DNA of 64,000 nucleotides, from positions 92,868,947-92,932,946 of the forward strand of contig CM073590.1 of NCBI GenBank assembly GCA_037074705.1. The letters are read 5' to 3'. Position 1 is the stretch's first letter, and the number at the start of each line of letters is the position of its first letter. Source of the stretch: Zhengitettix transpicula. Taxonomy: Eukaryota > Arthropoda > Insecta > Orthoptera > Tetrigidae. Position numbers and translations under genes: made by a program. The notes beneath the pieces were generated by a model. The model was not told the DNA's origin and searched no databases. It was given only the letters and a program-made list of their open reading frames with translations. Below are positions 35,255-47,100 of this stretch, piece after piece.

Positions 35255-36188
35255 TTCATCCCGAAATATATTTAATTGACGAAAAAACAGCCGGTCAACT
35301 CAGCCCAACCCAGCCGATACCCGCTCGTTGTCCAGATTTTCATAAATAAATTCAGCAACATCCATTACCTTCGATTTGACTCGAATCTCGGTTGTTTTCC
35401 CGTTATTTTCAAGGAAATTAATTAAACTCAGTGACAATCCCGACAGTTTCTGGTTTCTTTTTATGTAATACTACTTCACGCCCACCCTTAAGGGTGCACC
35501 CTTATGAGTCCGAAAAGAGTTGAAATTATACACAGAGAACATGTAGGGAAATTTTATTAATCTAATTCATCCCGAAATATATTTAATTGACGCAAAAAAC
35601 AGCCGGTCAACTCATCCCAACCCAGCCGATACCCGCGCGTTGTCCAGATTGTCATAAATAAATTCGGCAACATCCATTACCTTCGATTTGACTCGAACCT
35701 CGGTTGTTTTCCCGTTATTTTCAAGGAAATTAATTAAACTCAGTGACAATCCCGATAGTTTCTGGTTTCTTTTTATGTAATGCTACTTCACGCCCACCCT
35801 TAAGGGTGCACCCTTATGAGTCCGAAAGGGGTTGAAATTATTCACAGAGAACATGTAGGGAAATTTTATTAATCTAATTCATCCCGAAATATATTTAATC
35901 GACGCAAAAAACAGCCGGTAACTCATCCCAACCCAGCCGATACCCGCGCGTTGTCCAGATTGTCATAAATAAATTCAGGGACATCCATGACATTCGATTT
36001 GACTCGAATCTCGGTTGTTTTTTCGTTATTTTCAAGGAAATCCCCTCGAACCCCTCCCCTATCATGCCTACAAACAACATCGGTAGAAATACTATCAACG
36101 TCAACGGTCCCGGCATTTATTTATTCCACGCTAATATCGATGATTTAACATGTTAGAAAATTTCCATCCCATCCACTCCCGCCCCTTG
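35255..36188 (+). repeat. Three tandem units of about 311 bases
   Basis: TTCATCCCGAAATATATTTA recurs at 35255, 35566 and 35878. Each is followed by ACAGCCGGT, AACCCAGCCGATACCCGC, a GTTGTCCAGATT block, CATTCGATTTGACTCGAA-type words and CTCGGTTGTTTT. Units 1 and 2 also share GGGTGCACCCTTATGAGTCC and AACATGTAGGGAAATTTTAT. Unit 3 diverges after about 150 bases. This is local amplification within the element cluster. Confidence 0.8.
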
Positions 36189-38095
36189 GGGCTAAATGGC
36201 CAATTTGATGCTATAATTGAACTGGATAATATCCATAACCTTGGATTTGACTCCAATCTCGGTTGTATTCGCATTATGTTATTGCAGCGTTCCTCTACCC
36301 AACACCTAAAAGTGCTCTACTGATAATCCCGACCAGCTTCTGGGGGTGGTAGACGCGTTCCACCCCAACAGTCGGTAGAAACACTAATAATATCTGTGAC
36401 CCCTAAAAATATTTATCCGACTGAAATATAGACTGTTTTAGCATGTTTAAATATATCAACCCCCGTCCACCCCCGCTTCTGGGGGTGATGGACGCGTCTC
36501 ACCACGACAGTGTTTGTTTCCTGGTCGCAAAGAACACGTGTACGAAATTTGGTGAAATTTTCTCCAGCGGTGTAGATTTGTATAACGAACATACAAATAT
36601 ACAAACATACAAATATACAAACATACATACATACACTCTTTTTTTTATAAGATTAAGTTTAATAATTATTTATATTAAGCCCTTTCGTTCTGGTAGAATA
36701 GGGATTATTAATGGATTGATTTATATGGTTTAGGATTTTGAGAACAATTGTTCTAATAATGTAGATTACGTGGATAATATTTTCATTGAAGTTGTAGTAA
36801 ATTAAATTATAAACTACGTTAGCATGTAGAGTTTTTGTTACATGTATTTGTCCGTGATTATTTGTTGCTTTATTTCTTCTCAATAATACAACTTCAATTA
36901 CGGAATAAATGTAAAATTATGTTTATAACAATTTATAATATAAAAACTTTTTAAAAGAGTATAAAAAGCAATGGTTCTGAAACACTTTTACTTTAGATTA
37001 AACGTCGTTATTAATGGAAACAACATAGGTTAAAATAGTATGAACAACACCACCCCTAAATCTGCTACTTTCCCGTGGTGGAAAGGGTTGAATTTTTACT
37101 CATATCACATCGGTAGAAACACTATCAATCTAGTTTACCCGTAAACACATAACATTTTGGCAGTTTTCGAATATTAGACAATTCTCACCCCCAGCCCTAA
37201 GCAAGCTCATTACTAATGTCTAAAGGGATTTATATTTTCAACAACATCCGTTGAAATAGTATTCACGTAATTCTCCTCGAAGAACGCGCAAGAACTGACT
37301 ATTTATTTTCCCTTCCAAACCCCACCCTTTCGGGTTAAATGGGCAATTAAAAATATTTATCCGAAGTAAACTCACTGACATCCATAACCTTCGATTTGAC
37401 TCCAAACTCGGTTGTATTCGCGTTATTTTTCTGTAAAGCAACTCCACCCCAAACCCTAAGGGTGCCCTTTTCCCAGGGCGTAGGAGATGAATATTATATT
37501 CAGATAACATCGGTAGAAACACAATCAATATCTTTGACCCCGAAAAAATGTATCCAAATCTAATACCTGCTGTTTTAGCATGTTTAAGTATTTAAACCCC
37601 CGTCCACCCCCGCTTCTGGGGTTGGTAGACGCGTCTCACCCCGACAGTGTTGTTTTCCTGGTCGCAAAGAACCCGTGTACGAAATTTTGTGAAATTTGCT
37701 CCAGCGGTGTAGATTTGTACTCTCCACCCCAAACGCTAGGGGTGCTCTTTCCCCAGGGTGTAGTAGTTGAAAATTATATTCAGAAAACATCGGTAGAAAC
37801 ACCATAAATATCTTGGACCCCTAAAAATTATTATCCGACTAAAATATCGGCTGTTTTAGCATGTTTAAATATTTCAACCCCCGTGCAACCCCGCTTCTGA
37901 GGGTGGTAGACATGTCTCACCCCGACAGTGTTTGTTTCCTGGTCGTAAAGAACACGTGTACGAAATTTGGTGAAATTTGCTCTACCGGTGTAGATTTGTA
38001 TAACGAACATACAAACATACAAACATACAAACATACAAACAAACATACAAACATACATACACTCTTTTTTATTTATAAGATTCACGTGTTTTAAA
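36189..38095 (+). mobile_element. Nested cluster of CTAGCTGGG-type monomers
   Basis: A module recurs near 36425-36590, 37560-37720 and 37845-38010, and also at about 34905-35050. It reads TGTTTTAGCATGTTTAA, CACCCCCGCTTCTGGGG, GACGCGTCTCACC, CAGTGTTTGTTTCCTGGTCG, AAGAACACGTGTACGAAATT and GGTGTAGATTTGTA. Two copies end in (ACAAACAT)n runs (36585-36635 and 38005-38065) followed by CTCTTTTTTATTTATAAGAT. Segment 36650-37010 is AT-rich and unassigned. Open frames across the module in both strands are incidental. Confidence 0.65.
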
Positions 38096-39859
38096 GTCAC
38101 CACTAAGTACATATGCAATCCGTTCTGGCGATGATGACCCAGAAGGTTGGTTGATTTGATCAGCTTCCGCGATGGGGAAAGTGGAGGACCTGAATGTCCG
38201 CGGTCACTCTTTGCTGATGTCCACCCGGAAACTTGAATGATGTACCGTTCCCGGACACTTTGTAGCCTAATCTAAATGTTGTGCCGTTTTAGTTTTGAAT
38301 GATGTTAAAATTTACTTTTTTTTAAAAAAAATCTAACGATTCTGTTGAGAGCGTGCTTATCTATAAATTTCTTGAAGGTCCCCAAAAAGGACGTCCTACC
38401 TTTCCAGAAGTTGAAAACTTTATTTTTCTTCCAAAACAAAGATGTTTCTTTTTCTATAAGTCATTTGTTTCATTCTCCAAAGATAAACCTGCCGCTAATT
38501 GATTAGTAAAGAGATGGGGAATTAATTACTTTTATTTAAATAAATAAAATAAATGACTTATTTAAATATTTTTTTCATGCTTGAATAATATTTGAAAAAT
38601 TTTATTATTTATTTTCTATATTGTTGTCTGAGAACCGTTGAGTGTCACGTCGCGAATTGTTGAACAAAAATTAGAGAATAAACGCTGTTATCTTCAGAGA
38701 AAAACCTGAAACGTTCGCAAAATCGGCGAATATGTAATCTCACAATATATACTCCTCCAGTAATCAGTGGCCAAAGTATGCCGCAGAGTGGAGCTTTCCT
38801 TTAAGTGACCGTTGTTTTCTTATAACAAGAATTATCACAACGAATCCATTCTGCATTGTTGATTTCAAAGTTTATGTATGATGGTGTGCCGAGCCATTCT
38901 TCACTATAATCGTCCCTTGGATAATGATTCGATTCGTTGAAAGTTGAAATTGACCGCAATTGAGGCTCCATAAGAACGAGGCATGGGAACAAGAATTTAT
39001 CCTTTCTGTTAAGCAAACAAACACCAGTAGCGAGGTAGGTCTCTTACAAATGATTTTGTCGGATATTGGATTTGTGAGGAATCCGTTAAAATGTTTACGT
39101 CACCACTAGCTGTTCCTGACCAAGCTGCAAGGCCTGCCTGAAGGGCGGCAATTACGGTAAATGGGGCAGCTGGCCGCAGCTTGCTGTGTAAATTGACTGG
39201 CATTTCCACCGCCAGTGGCGCCGCCGTTGCTCTCCCCTGCAGACCGCGGGACATTCATCAAGACGAGACACCCTTCCACTGTCACGCCGCCCCCTCAATG
39301 CATTGGCGCTCCAATCGACAAACATGGCTTCTGCCCGTGCGAATTACCACCGCTGAAAGCCACCTCCATACAGCAAGTGAGAAAACAGCCATCGAAAAAG
39401 TCTGCACTCAACGTTTCTTCTACTGGTGCTATCTTTAAATATATAACACTTGTTCTAGACAACGTAAGATTAAAATAGGGAAAATTCCCCTTCAACCTAT
39501 GGTACCTAATCGCCATTATTTATATTTATTATCGAAGGCATTGGTTGGTCACGAAGCTATTCAAGACGCAGCTGGGTCAGGGACTTCGTCTGGAAGGATT
39601 TTGTTACGAGAGGCCTAGATCAGGGGATCGCCAAAAGGTAGCTCACGAGGGTGTTTCTGGTAGCTTGTGAAATGTTATTAGATAAAAGGGAAAATAAGGA
39701 ATCCCCGTTATGTTCAGTTTTCATTGTTATTAATTTTGTTTTTAGTCTGTATCAAGACTATGACTGTACTACGTTTCAAGTTGCAGGGGAAGCAAAAAGA
39801 ATTAGCGAACAGTGTGTCAGACATAATATCAATTTTAATCTAAATTGGCGGTTTTGGAG
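38096..39859. other. Unassigned, with a GC-rich patch at 39110-39310
   Basis: The patch is clearly richer in GC than its surroundings and is open in several frames on both strands, which is what composition alone would give. No domain was recognised. Confidence 0.4.
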
Positions 39860-40130
39860 ACAAACTTCACAAATGGAGACGTCAAAAACTTTCCTGTCTT
39901 GAAGAAACAACTTGAAAATCACAGATGTTCTCATCCGTTTTTTGACCAGTAATGTGTCAGAAGTTTATCAGACTTACGAGAGAAATATCATCAAATCCTT
40001 CAGGACTTAAAACATTGCACTCCTCGCGCAATTTACTGCATCACCTTTGCTACAAATGAAGACAGATGAATTTTCTGCCTGCGTGACTGAACTTTTAAAC
40101 GAAGACGAGTCAATAATTGAACTTTAATTA
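39860..40130 (+). pseudogene. Possible hAT-like transposase fragment
   Basis: One plus-strand frame reads NFTNGDVKNFPVLKKQLENH, then a stop, then SLSDLREKYHQILQDLK. This resembles the region of hAT/ZBED-type (SCAND3- or GTF2IRD2-like) transposases that has FPxLxxxLE followed by LxxEFxxRFQDLK. A further frame continues QMKTDEFSACVTELL. No BED zinc finger or hAT C-terminal dimerisation motif is visible. The match is short and from memory, so the family is tentative. Confidence 0.4.
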
Positions 40131-40916
40131 ATAGATTTGATTCTAAATTCAATTCCAACGGATCAAATCTGACCATTCGTGTCAATCAAAATATTCAGCG
40201 TTGCCCTGAGTCGCACTGAGAGTGAATGCTTTGTTCAGATCAAGGAAGCGGTTCGAATATGCTTTTTCTAACACGAATTTCTTTAAAAAAAAATCTAGAA
40301 GCATAAACACTGACAATCGCCTCGATAATTGCGTCCGAATGGCAGCGACCAACTCTCCGCCAGACATTGAAGGAAAGTGATGCTTGCAAAAGAATTGAAA
40401 TTTTTCAATCCTGTTATTTTGTTGTGAATTTAATTTTGGAATTTAAAATATTAAGTATGTTGTAAGAATAGAAAGAATTTAATTGAAGATGGTTCGTAAT
40501 ATATATATGGTAAAATATAATTTCCTGATTCTCTCTACTAGCAACGATGCTAGAAAAGCTGCCAATGGGAATTTTGTCCTTAATACTTCAGTTTATTTTT
40601 TTTTTCATTTAATTTTAAAATATTTCATATGTATCAATTCTACGCTCCGTTACATGAAAAATGATACCCAACATTTAATAAGTTAAGGGCCAATGTCGGG
40701 TGAAAAGAAAATCAAACTTCACGTTCTGTATTAGTATTACGGTTTAATTAAAAATTTAAGCTATAACGTCATAGAACAATGTAAATATTTCATTAAAATT
40801 TACAATTATTGCATTTACAAGTTCTTACAATATGTCAAATCCTTTTTTGTATATATGGTGCACCCTAATTCAGTAAATTACAGATAGTTTTGTTTTTCGC
40901 GTAGAATTGTTATATA

Positions 40917-41396
40917 GGAGGGCGAGTCAATAAGTAATGCATCCTATTTTTTCTATTTTATTTGTCAAGATAATTCAATTTAAAGAACACAGCATAACCC
41001 ACAAAATTAATATAGTTACCATCCTTTTCCTTTTAACAAGGGTTATGTATTCCACTCCGGTAAAAAGCGTGGTCTTGCTTTCTACGCCATCGACACATCA
41101 TCAGCCATAGGTGTTAGCCCTTCAGCTTCGTTACAGCGACGAATCCATCGTCCAACAGTGCTTGACATCCACTGCTGCATTTTCAGCCTTTTATGATTGT
41201 GAATAGCCGTTTCAGCTTCCGATTTTAATAATACAATCACAGAACGCTGTCTAATACGTACAAAAGAGGGTGCACAAGTGCAATCGGTTGTCTGAGGAAG
41301 TTGTGGAATGGAGAAGAACGTTTAAGTAAAGGCACAAAATTCATATTTTTCACATAACTAACTTATTTAAGTCATTACTTATTGAACGACTGTGTG
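40917..41396 (-). mobile_element. Non-autonomous mariner derivative, copy 2
   Basis: Same structure and orientation as the copy at 32692-33262. It has left end GAGGGCGAGTCAATAAGTAATG, right end CATTACTTATTGAACGAC, and a minus-strand N-terminal transposase remnant. The same one-base shift before the STV-RW motif is present (GTCAAGCACTGTT here, GCCAAGCACTGTT there). The two copies therefore descend from one already defective source. Left flank 40867-40916 is also shared. Confidence 0.65.
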
Positions 41397-41559
41397 AAAG
41401 ACAGGAGTGGGCCATATTCCAACAACCAAAGTTACAGGTTTTGGAAACATCGATTTTGTCGTGTTTAGTCTCCCCATTTAATTTAAGACGGGAATTGAGG
41501 ATATGTATTTCATATAAGCGTATAACTCGGGTAAAGTTTTAAATATTAATTAACATTAT

Positions 41560-41985
41560 GACGACCTGCTTAATAGCGTGTTTGGACCACATTTGGAACG
41601 CAATACAGAAACGGTTCGGTGGTAACTCCTTGGCTGGTAACTAGCATCAAATATTTATTCACGGTTCTCGCAATTTCCTTAAATTACGGGACAGTGTCCG
41701 TGACACACGTCCAGCGACCAGATGTAACAGGAAACCTTATTCGTTTAACTAGGATGCACGTTTCCATTAACCATGGTCCAATCTCGACGATCCCGTGCTC
41801 ACTGCAAACGTAATTGACAATGTCGCTTAGTCAGCATGGGAATAAGTATTTATCGTCTGCTAAACACTGAACGATGTGCTCCGAGACACTTGTACCTGCA
41901 ACAGCATTGAATTCTATCGTCAGATCTGCCACATCTATCAGGCTTTACAGGTCGGGAAAACTTCCGATCTCCACAATGTTTTATG
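41560..41985 (-). pseudogene. Tc1-like transposase relic
   Basis: The minus-strand reading around 41840-41930 gives VADLTIEFNAVAGTSVSEH. After a frameshift it gives IPMLTKRHCQLRLQ, a stop, and ARDRRDWTM. This is the N-terminal DNA-binding domain of Tc1-type transposases (TxxYNAGASTSVSEHTVQR, then VPxLTxRHRxxRLQWARxHRxWT). Stops and shifts are present, and the DD34E catalytic core is missing or unrecognisable. The downstream part may retain the C-terminal VxTRY end near 41575. No terminal inverted repeats were located. Confidence 0.7.
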
Positions 41986-42544
41986 AAATGGGGGATTTTT
42001 ACTGCATGTTTTTAAGTCATTTAAATTAATTTACTTAGTTATTTATCTATGAAAATAGTATAGAAGGGTGAAATAAATTACAATGATCGATAAGTTCTGT
42101 TTTATCGACACTAATAAACAGGACATTAACTTCCTGCTCTTATTGTCAACTTGAAATATAACCGGATATTTTACAAACTTAAAAAAAAAAACGAATTTCT
42201 GACTGGGGTTGGTGGGAAAAATACTGTGGTCATATGACTGTCATAAACCGACTTTGATGGGATTATCCTCAGAGTACATTACCACACGGTGATCTGGCAG
42301 GTAAGTAGGCTTCTCAGGTAGCTCGGACGGCCTCTGAAATCTGTCGTATGATGTGCTGCCTTCCCCGGAAAAGTGTGACCCAGCTGGCTTACAGGTTTTC
42401 GTCGTCAGGGCAGTGCACAATTTTCTCCAATTTAGCAAAAAATTATTTCTTAATAACTTCGCCAAAAAGGACTTTTCTTGTAAAAACTAAAAACTAACTG
42501 AAATCTCTCGACAAAATCTCCATGACGGACGACGTATTTTGAGC

Positions 42545-43565
42545 GACCAAAGATTCCGAACCATTTTTGGTTTTAACATTAAATGAATGTAACACAAGTG
42601 TAATGTATAACATTTCTGAAACTTATTTGGATTTATAATTTCTATTTACAATATGAAAACTGTTCCAATTGGTAATGATTCGTTTAACAAATATGCTTCG
42701 AAATGATTAATTAAGATACAAATCTTTTAACAGTTATATTTATCTGACGTCCTCAAATAAATGAAAACATCAACCTCCTTAGTTATAAATTTATTGTTAA
42801 TTTAAATTATTAAGCGTTTATAATAGAAAAAAAACACATGCTCAAAGTTTCATTTCTAATTTATTAGGACCTCTTCGTTCCAATGATTAGGCTATTAACG
42901 TAAACAAATGATACTAACAATAATTTAAATAGAAATTCCTATTGTTATATGATTCGCTACTGTTCTAATCCATTTAATGTATTAAAAATAATTTTATTTC
43001 TATTGTTTCTTAAAACTGAACAATACTCCGAACAGCTGTAAACATAACATAATTTTCGCCTGCAATGTGTGGGAAAATCGTATCTACGAAATTTATGTCC
43101 ACTGTATTTAATTGCAAGTAATGTTCAATAAATATTTGATTAATTGTAGTATAAACTATCATGTTTGTTAAATCTTCCTTTGTTGGAATTTTTAGAAACA
43201 CGGATTTTGAAAATAGATCATTTCGTTGACTTTACAGCACCTGAAGAGGTCCTAATAAATTAGGGATGAAATTTTTAGAATGTTTTTTCTATTATAACGC
43301 TTAATAATTTAAATTAATAAATTTATAACTAGAAAGGCTGATGTTTTCATTTATATAAAGACGTGAGACAAATGTAACTGTTAAGAGATTTGTACCTTAA
43401 TTGAACATTTCTAAGCATATTTACTAATCGAATCATTACCAATTGGAACAGTTTCCTTATTGTAAATAGATAGAAATTATAAATCCAGGTAAGTCTCAGA
43501 AATATTATAAAATAAATTTGTATTACATTCACTTAATGTTAAAACCGAGACTGATTCGGAAACTT
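42545..43565. mobile_element. 1-kb element with about 330-bp terminal inverted repeats
   Basis: The left arm 42545-42876 is inverted at 43243-43565. Matching words include ACATTAAATGAATGTAA / TTACATTCACTTAATGT at the outer end, TCCAATTGGTAATGATTCG / CGAATCATTACCAATTGGA in the middle, and CTAATTTATTAGGACCTCTTC / GAAGAGGTCCTAATAAATTAG at the inner end. The spacer (42877-43242) is AT-rich and has no coding signal. The form fits a foldback-type non-autonomous DNA transposon or an inverted duplication. I could not identify a target duplication. Confidence 0.72.
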
Positions 43566-43804
43566 TATACCTGCTCGTTCAGAGGTCAGGTCTGCGGAAA
43601 GGGTGGTGGGGGGGGGGGCGAGGGGGAATGTCCGCCCATGCCACGACTGGACATCGCACGACACCCCATGATGACGACCAAAAAACTCACTAACTCCTGA
43701 TAACTGCAAGCTCCCTTCACACTTCGCTTTTCTTATATATTTTTGTATTATGCTGATCATAGCCAATAGGAATCAGATTTGTGCCCCAACAAACTTAGTT
43801 ATTT

Positions 43805-44130
43805 TCATTACCCTACCCAATCCGGGGTCCACATATTTAAATTCAGGGGCCTAGGAAATCACCCGCGACAGGTACGACTTGGCGGAGCGACTTGTCCGAG
43901 CGTGCTTGAATCTTCTGACCAAGTATAAGCCCCGCCATAAAATATTTTAATCCACTCAAAGTGATACCGCGCTGTTTTTTTTCCCTTAGTATGACTAACT
44001 GAGAAGCGAACATTGACCCTCGCCAGACCGAAGCCGTAAATATTAACTGATATATTTTCTATCGTTAAATAGACTAAAATGCATACATAATAAAATAAAT
44101 AACTACAATTAATTTATCCCGCTAGTGTAC
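43805..44130 (+). repeat. Dispersed repeat family G, copy 2
   Basis: The homologue of 21838-22103 in the same orientation. It has an extra segment around 43970-44020 (CGCGCTG, then a T-run) not seen in copy 1. No coding potential. Confidence 0.5.
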
Positions 44131-47100
44131 ACTACAATTCTTTTGTGAGGCGTTGACGTCCAACATCTTGCACTTTCCCGTGCATTCCTCATCCTTCTCA
44201 CAGATGTTCACAACATTATACGTTAACAGCTTCGTTTATCTGGGCGTATCGCCGTTGAAGAAATCCTTATTCGTCTCCGCTCCGCTAATATACTTTCCTA
44301 AACGCGTCACGTGTCCGTAACGTCACCAGCGGACATTCACTTTCTTAGAAGGCAGCGGTCATAATGTTCGGTTCATCAGTAAATATATGAATATATATAT
44401 ATATATATATATTTGTTTTAGCTAAAGATTCCAGATGACTTGTTTGTACGAGTGTGTGGAACCTGAAGAGGCGTGAATGTGTAAGAGAAAATCATATTCT
44501 TCTCCTTCGGGGTGCAGGATATGCAAATATTTCGACACAGTTATCTGTTTAGGGATATCTGTGTTTTGGCAGATTGTGTGATACGTTATACCGTGTTCAG
44601 AGCTAAAAGAGATGAGAGTAGTTTAGTGAAATTGATAGCCGAGACGTCAGCGTCAAGTAGTAGTAATTAGAAGCTGAGAGGTGGTAGGTAGTTGGAAGAT
44701 GAGAGAACTAGCAGGGCAAATTAATGGCTGGGTGAACGGAAATTATTATTTCAAATGACAAATCCACTTATATGTTGTAATAGCTGCTTCTTAACTCTGT
44801 TTTGTCCCACGAGTTTTGGTAACATAAAGTAGAAGATTGGATTGGGCCCCAAAATTTTGTGCGACAAAATTTAGAAGCTCGCCATCGGCTCAGTTTTTTC
44901 TCACGATTTTGGGTGACAGAATTGTAACGAATACTACTTTAAGTTCGTCGATTCGTCTATTTCCCCCCAAGTTCCTCAATAATTAGGGCATCAGATAATT
45001 TTTAATTTAAAGAAACTATCAAAACTTATAAGTTTCTTTAATAATTTCATTCTTCGAGACAAGAGTTTTTACAAATACTCAGGGCGTGGCATAATTTAAC
45101 GACGATGTCCCATGGACTGCCCTTCAAATTCCGTATTTGATCTTTTCAATTACTAGCTACACACACTTTGAGCTTCACGCCGTTTGAGTTCTCCCTGAAG
45201 ACTGATTGAAAAACCGCGATCGCGCCACAAGCGTAACGTAACATAACAATCGCCGGCGGCCAACAACGGCAAACGCAACATGTCCGATTGTTATGTTACA
45301 ACATATATATATATATGTATGTATATATAGCATTCATAATATTTTATAGTAAAAATGCTCCACGTTTGAGGGCAAAATAGATAGTAAAATCTTATACCTA
45401 CTATTTTATAAATTACATGCACTTAAATATAATCATAATCAATTACTATTACTTCTACGATTACTTGAGTTCTTACGACCAGGTTCCCCTACGGGCCTCG
45501 CATAAAATATAGGAATTTAGAAAAATGAAAACAGAAAACTATAGAATGTTTTAAATGTCTATTATAGAAATCTAACGCTTAATTATTAGACGCAACTGAA
45601 ACTAAACAAATACCTTGGAACGTCAACAGCGGTTATCAAGTGACCCAGCACACCTAATCTTATGCTTGTAACTTCGTAGTTTGTTAATGCTCGGAACAAA
45701 CTTCGGACATATGGAAATTTATGGAATAAATCCGAATGAATCGGCTAGGCGCAGAGCAAAATGTAGCTTAGATTTAAAGAATATCACAACCTTAAATTAA
45801 ACACCCTTCTCCACTTTGCTACAGCAAGTTGTATTGGCCAGATCAACCATAGGAGGTGTGGAGATAGGATTTGTTGGCAGAGCTATCATAGAAAGGCAGA
45901 ATTCACAGGATTACCATCTCTCATGTCCTTTTACCAATCTTTGGCAAGTTTATCTAAACCTAGAGTGAGATTCGTTATACTAAGTCCGCATACAAAATAA
46001 ACATCCTTCAAAAAATGCAAGTTGGAACCACCATACCTCAGAAAATTGCTTAGAATTAAAATTATTTAACACTCAGCTAAAAACAGCGACCAAAAACCAA
46101 CGACGCACCTGGACAGCATGTCTGACTTAAGTCTACTCGGCCCAAACCCTGTCACTCGACTGAGCTTTCTCAGACAAAATGTAAATAACACCTACAGCCA
46201 CTCGACTGAGACAAACCTACTGCCCTCGGGCTAGCCTTCTCCGCTACTGTTGCTGGCGCTCGACTGCTCAACTGATTCCTGTGTTTACTTCTCAAGGCTT
46301 TTATACCTTTACCTCGGGACGCATTTTGACCCAGTTTTAAATGTTCGTAAACATTGGGCGTAAAGGAAATACATCACCTGTATTGCCGAACTCAGACAGA
46401 AAATCTTAAATAAAATAAATTTCTTAGTAATCTGGACATTATGTATATAATGTTTCTCGTGACATCGAGTAACATATTTAATATATTGTAATAATTTCTT
46501 TACATAGCATATCATCCTTTGACAATAATTCTGCATATGAATTATATGGTGTTTTTAAATGAAAAGAACTATTACGTGAAAACTATTAAACAAGATTTAT
46601 TAACAATTTTAAAACAAGTATTCAAATCACAAAATATTTGGGATCTCAGGGTCTTGAACTGGGTTTGATAAATGGCAGAATTTATTTAAACAAAATCACA
46701 AAAATTACATTTACTTTATATGGGAATCAATGCGTCTGAACATAGACGAAATTTGTTGCTGAAGAAATAATACTAAAGATTGAATTTAAACAATTTCAAT
46801 TTTTATCAAGAAATAAAGAATGGTCTGAATAATTAAAGATCTCATTTTATCGATAATTAAAGAACGATCTGACGTTTATCTTTTAAACGTGGTTTACAAT
46901 GATTTTAAAGTTTTCTTTCTACTTTCTACGCATTTTAACTTTTCGTGCACAATTTTGGGGATATCACTGATTCTAAGTACTCACAGACTCTAATTAGCGT
47001 AGTTTGTTAGTTGGTTTAAAATAAATTTGTCGATTCTCGATGATTTACTGCAACCTGGATTTGTAGATCTCGTGGATTTTTGTTGAAAATGCACCTCATT

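Noticed and set aside
35255..36188. CRISPR array or other prokaryotic repeat system
   Set aside because: The units are about 311 bases with no short repeat-spacer pattern, and the window is clearly eukaryotic.
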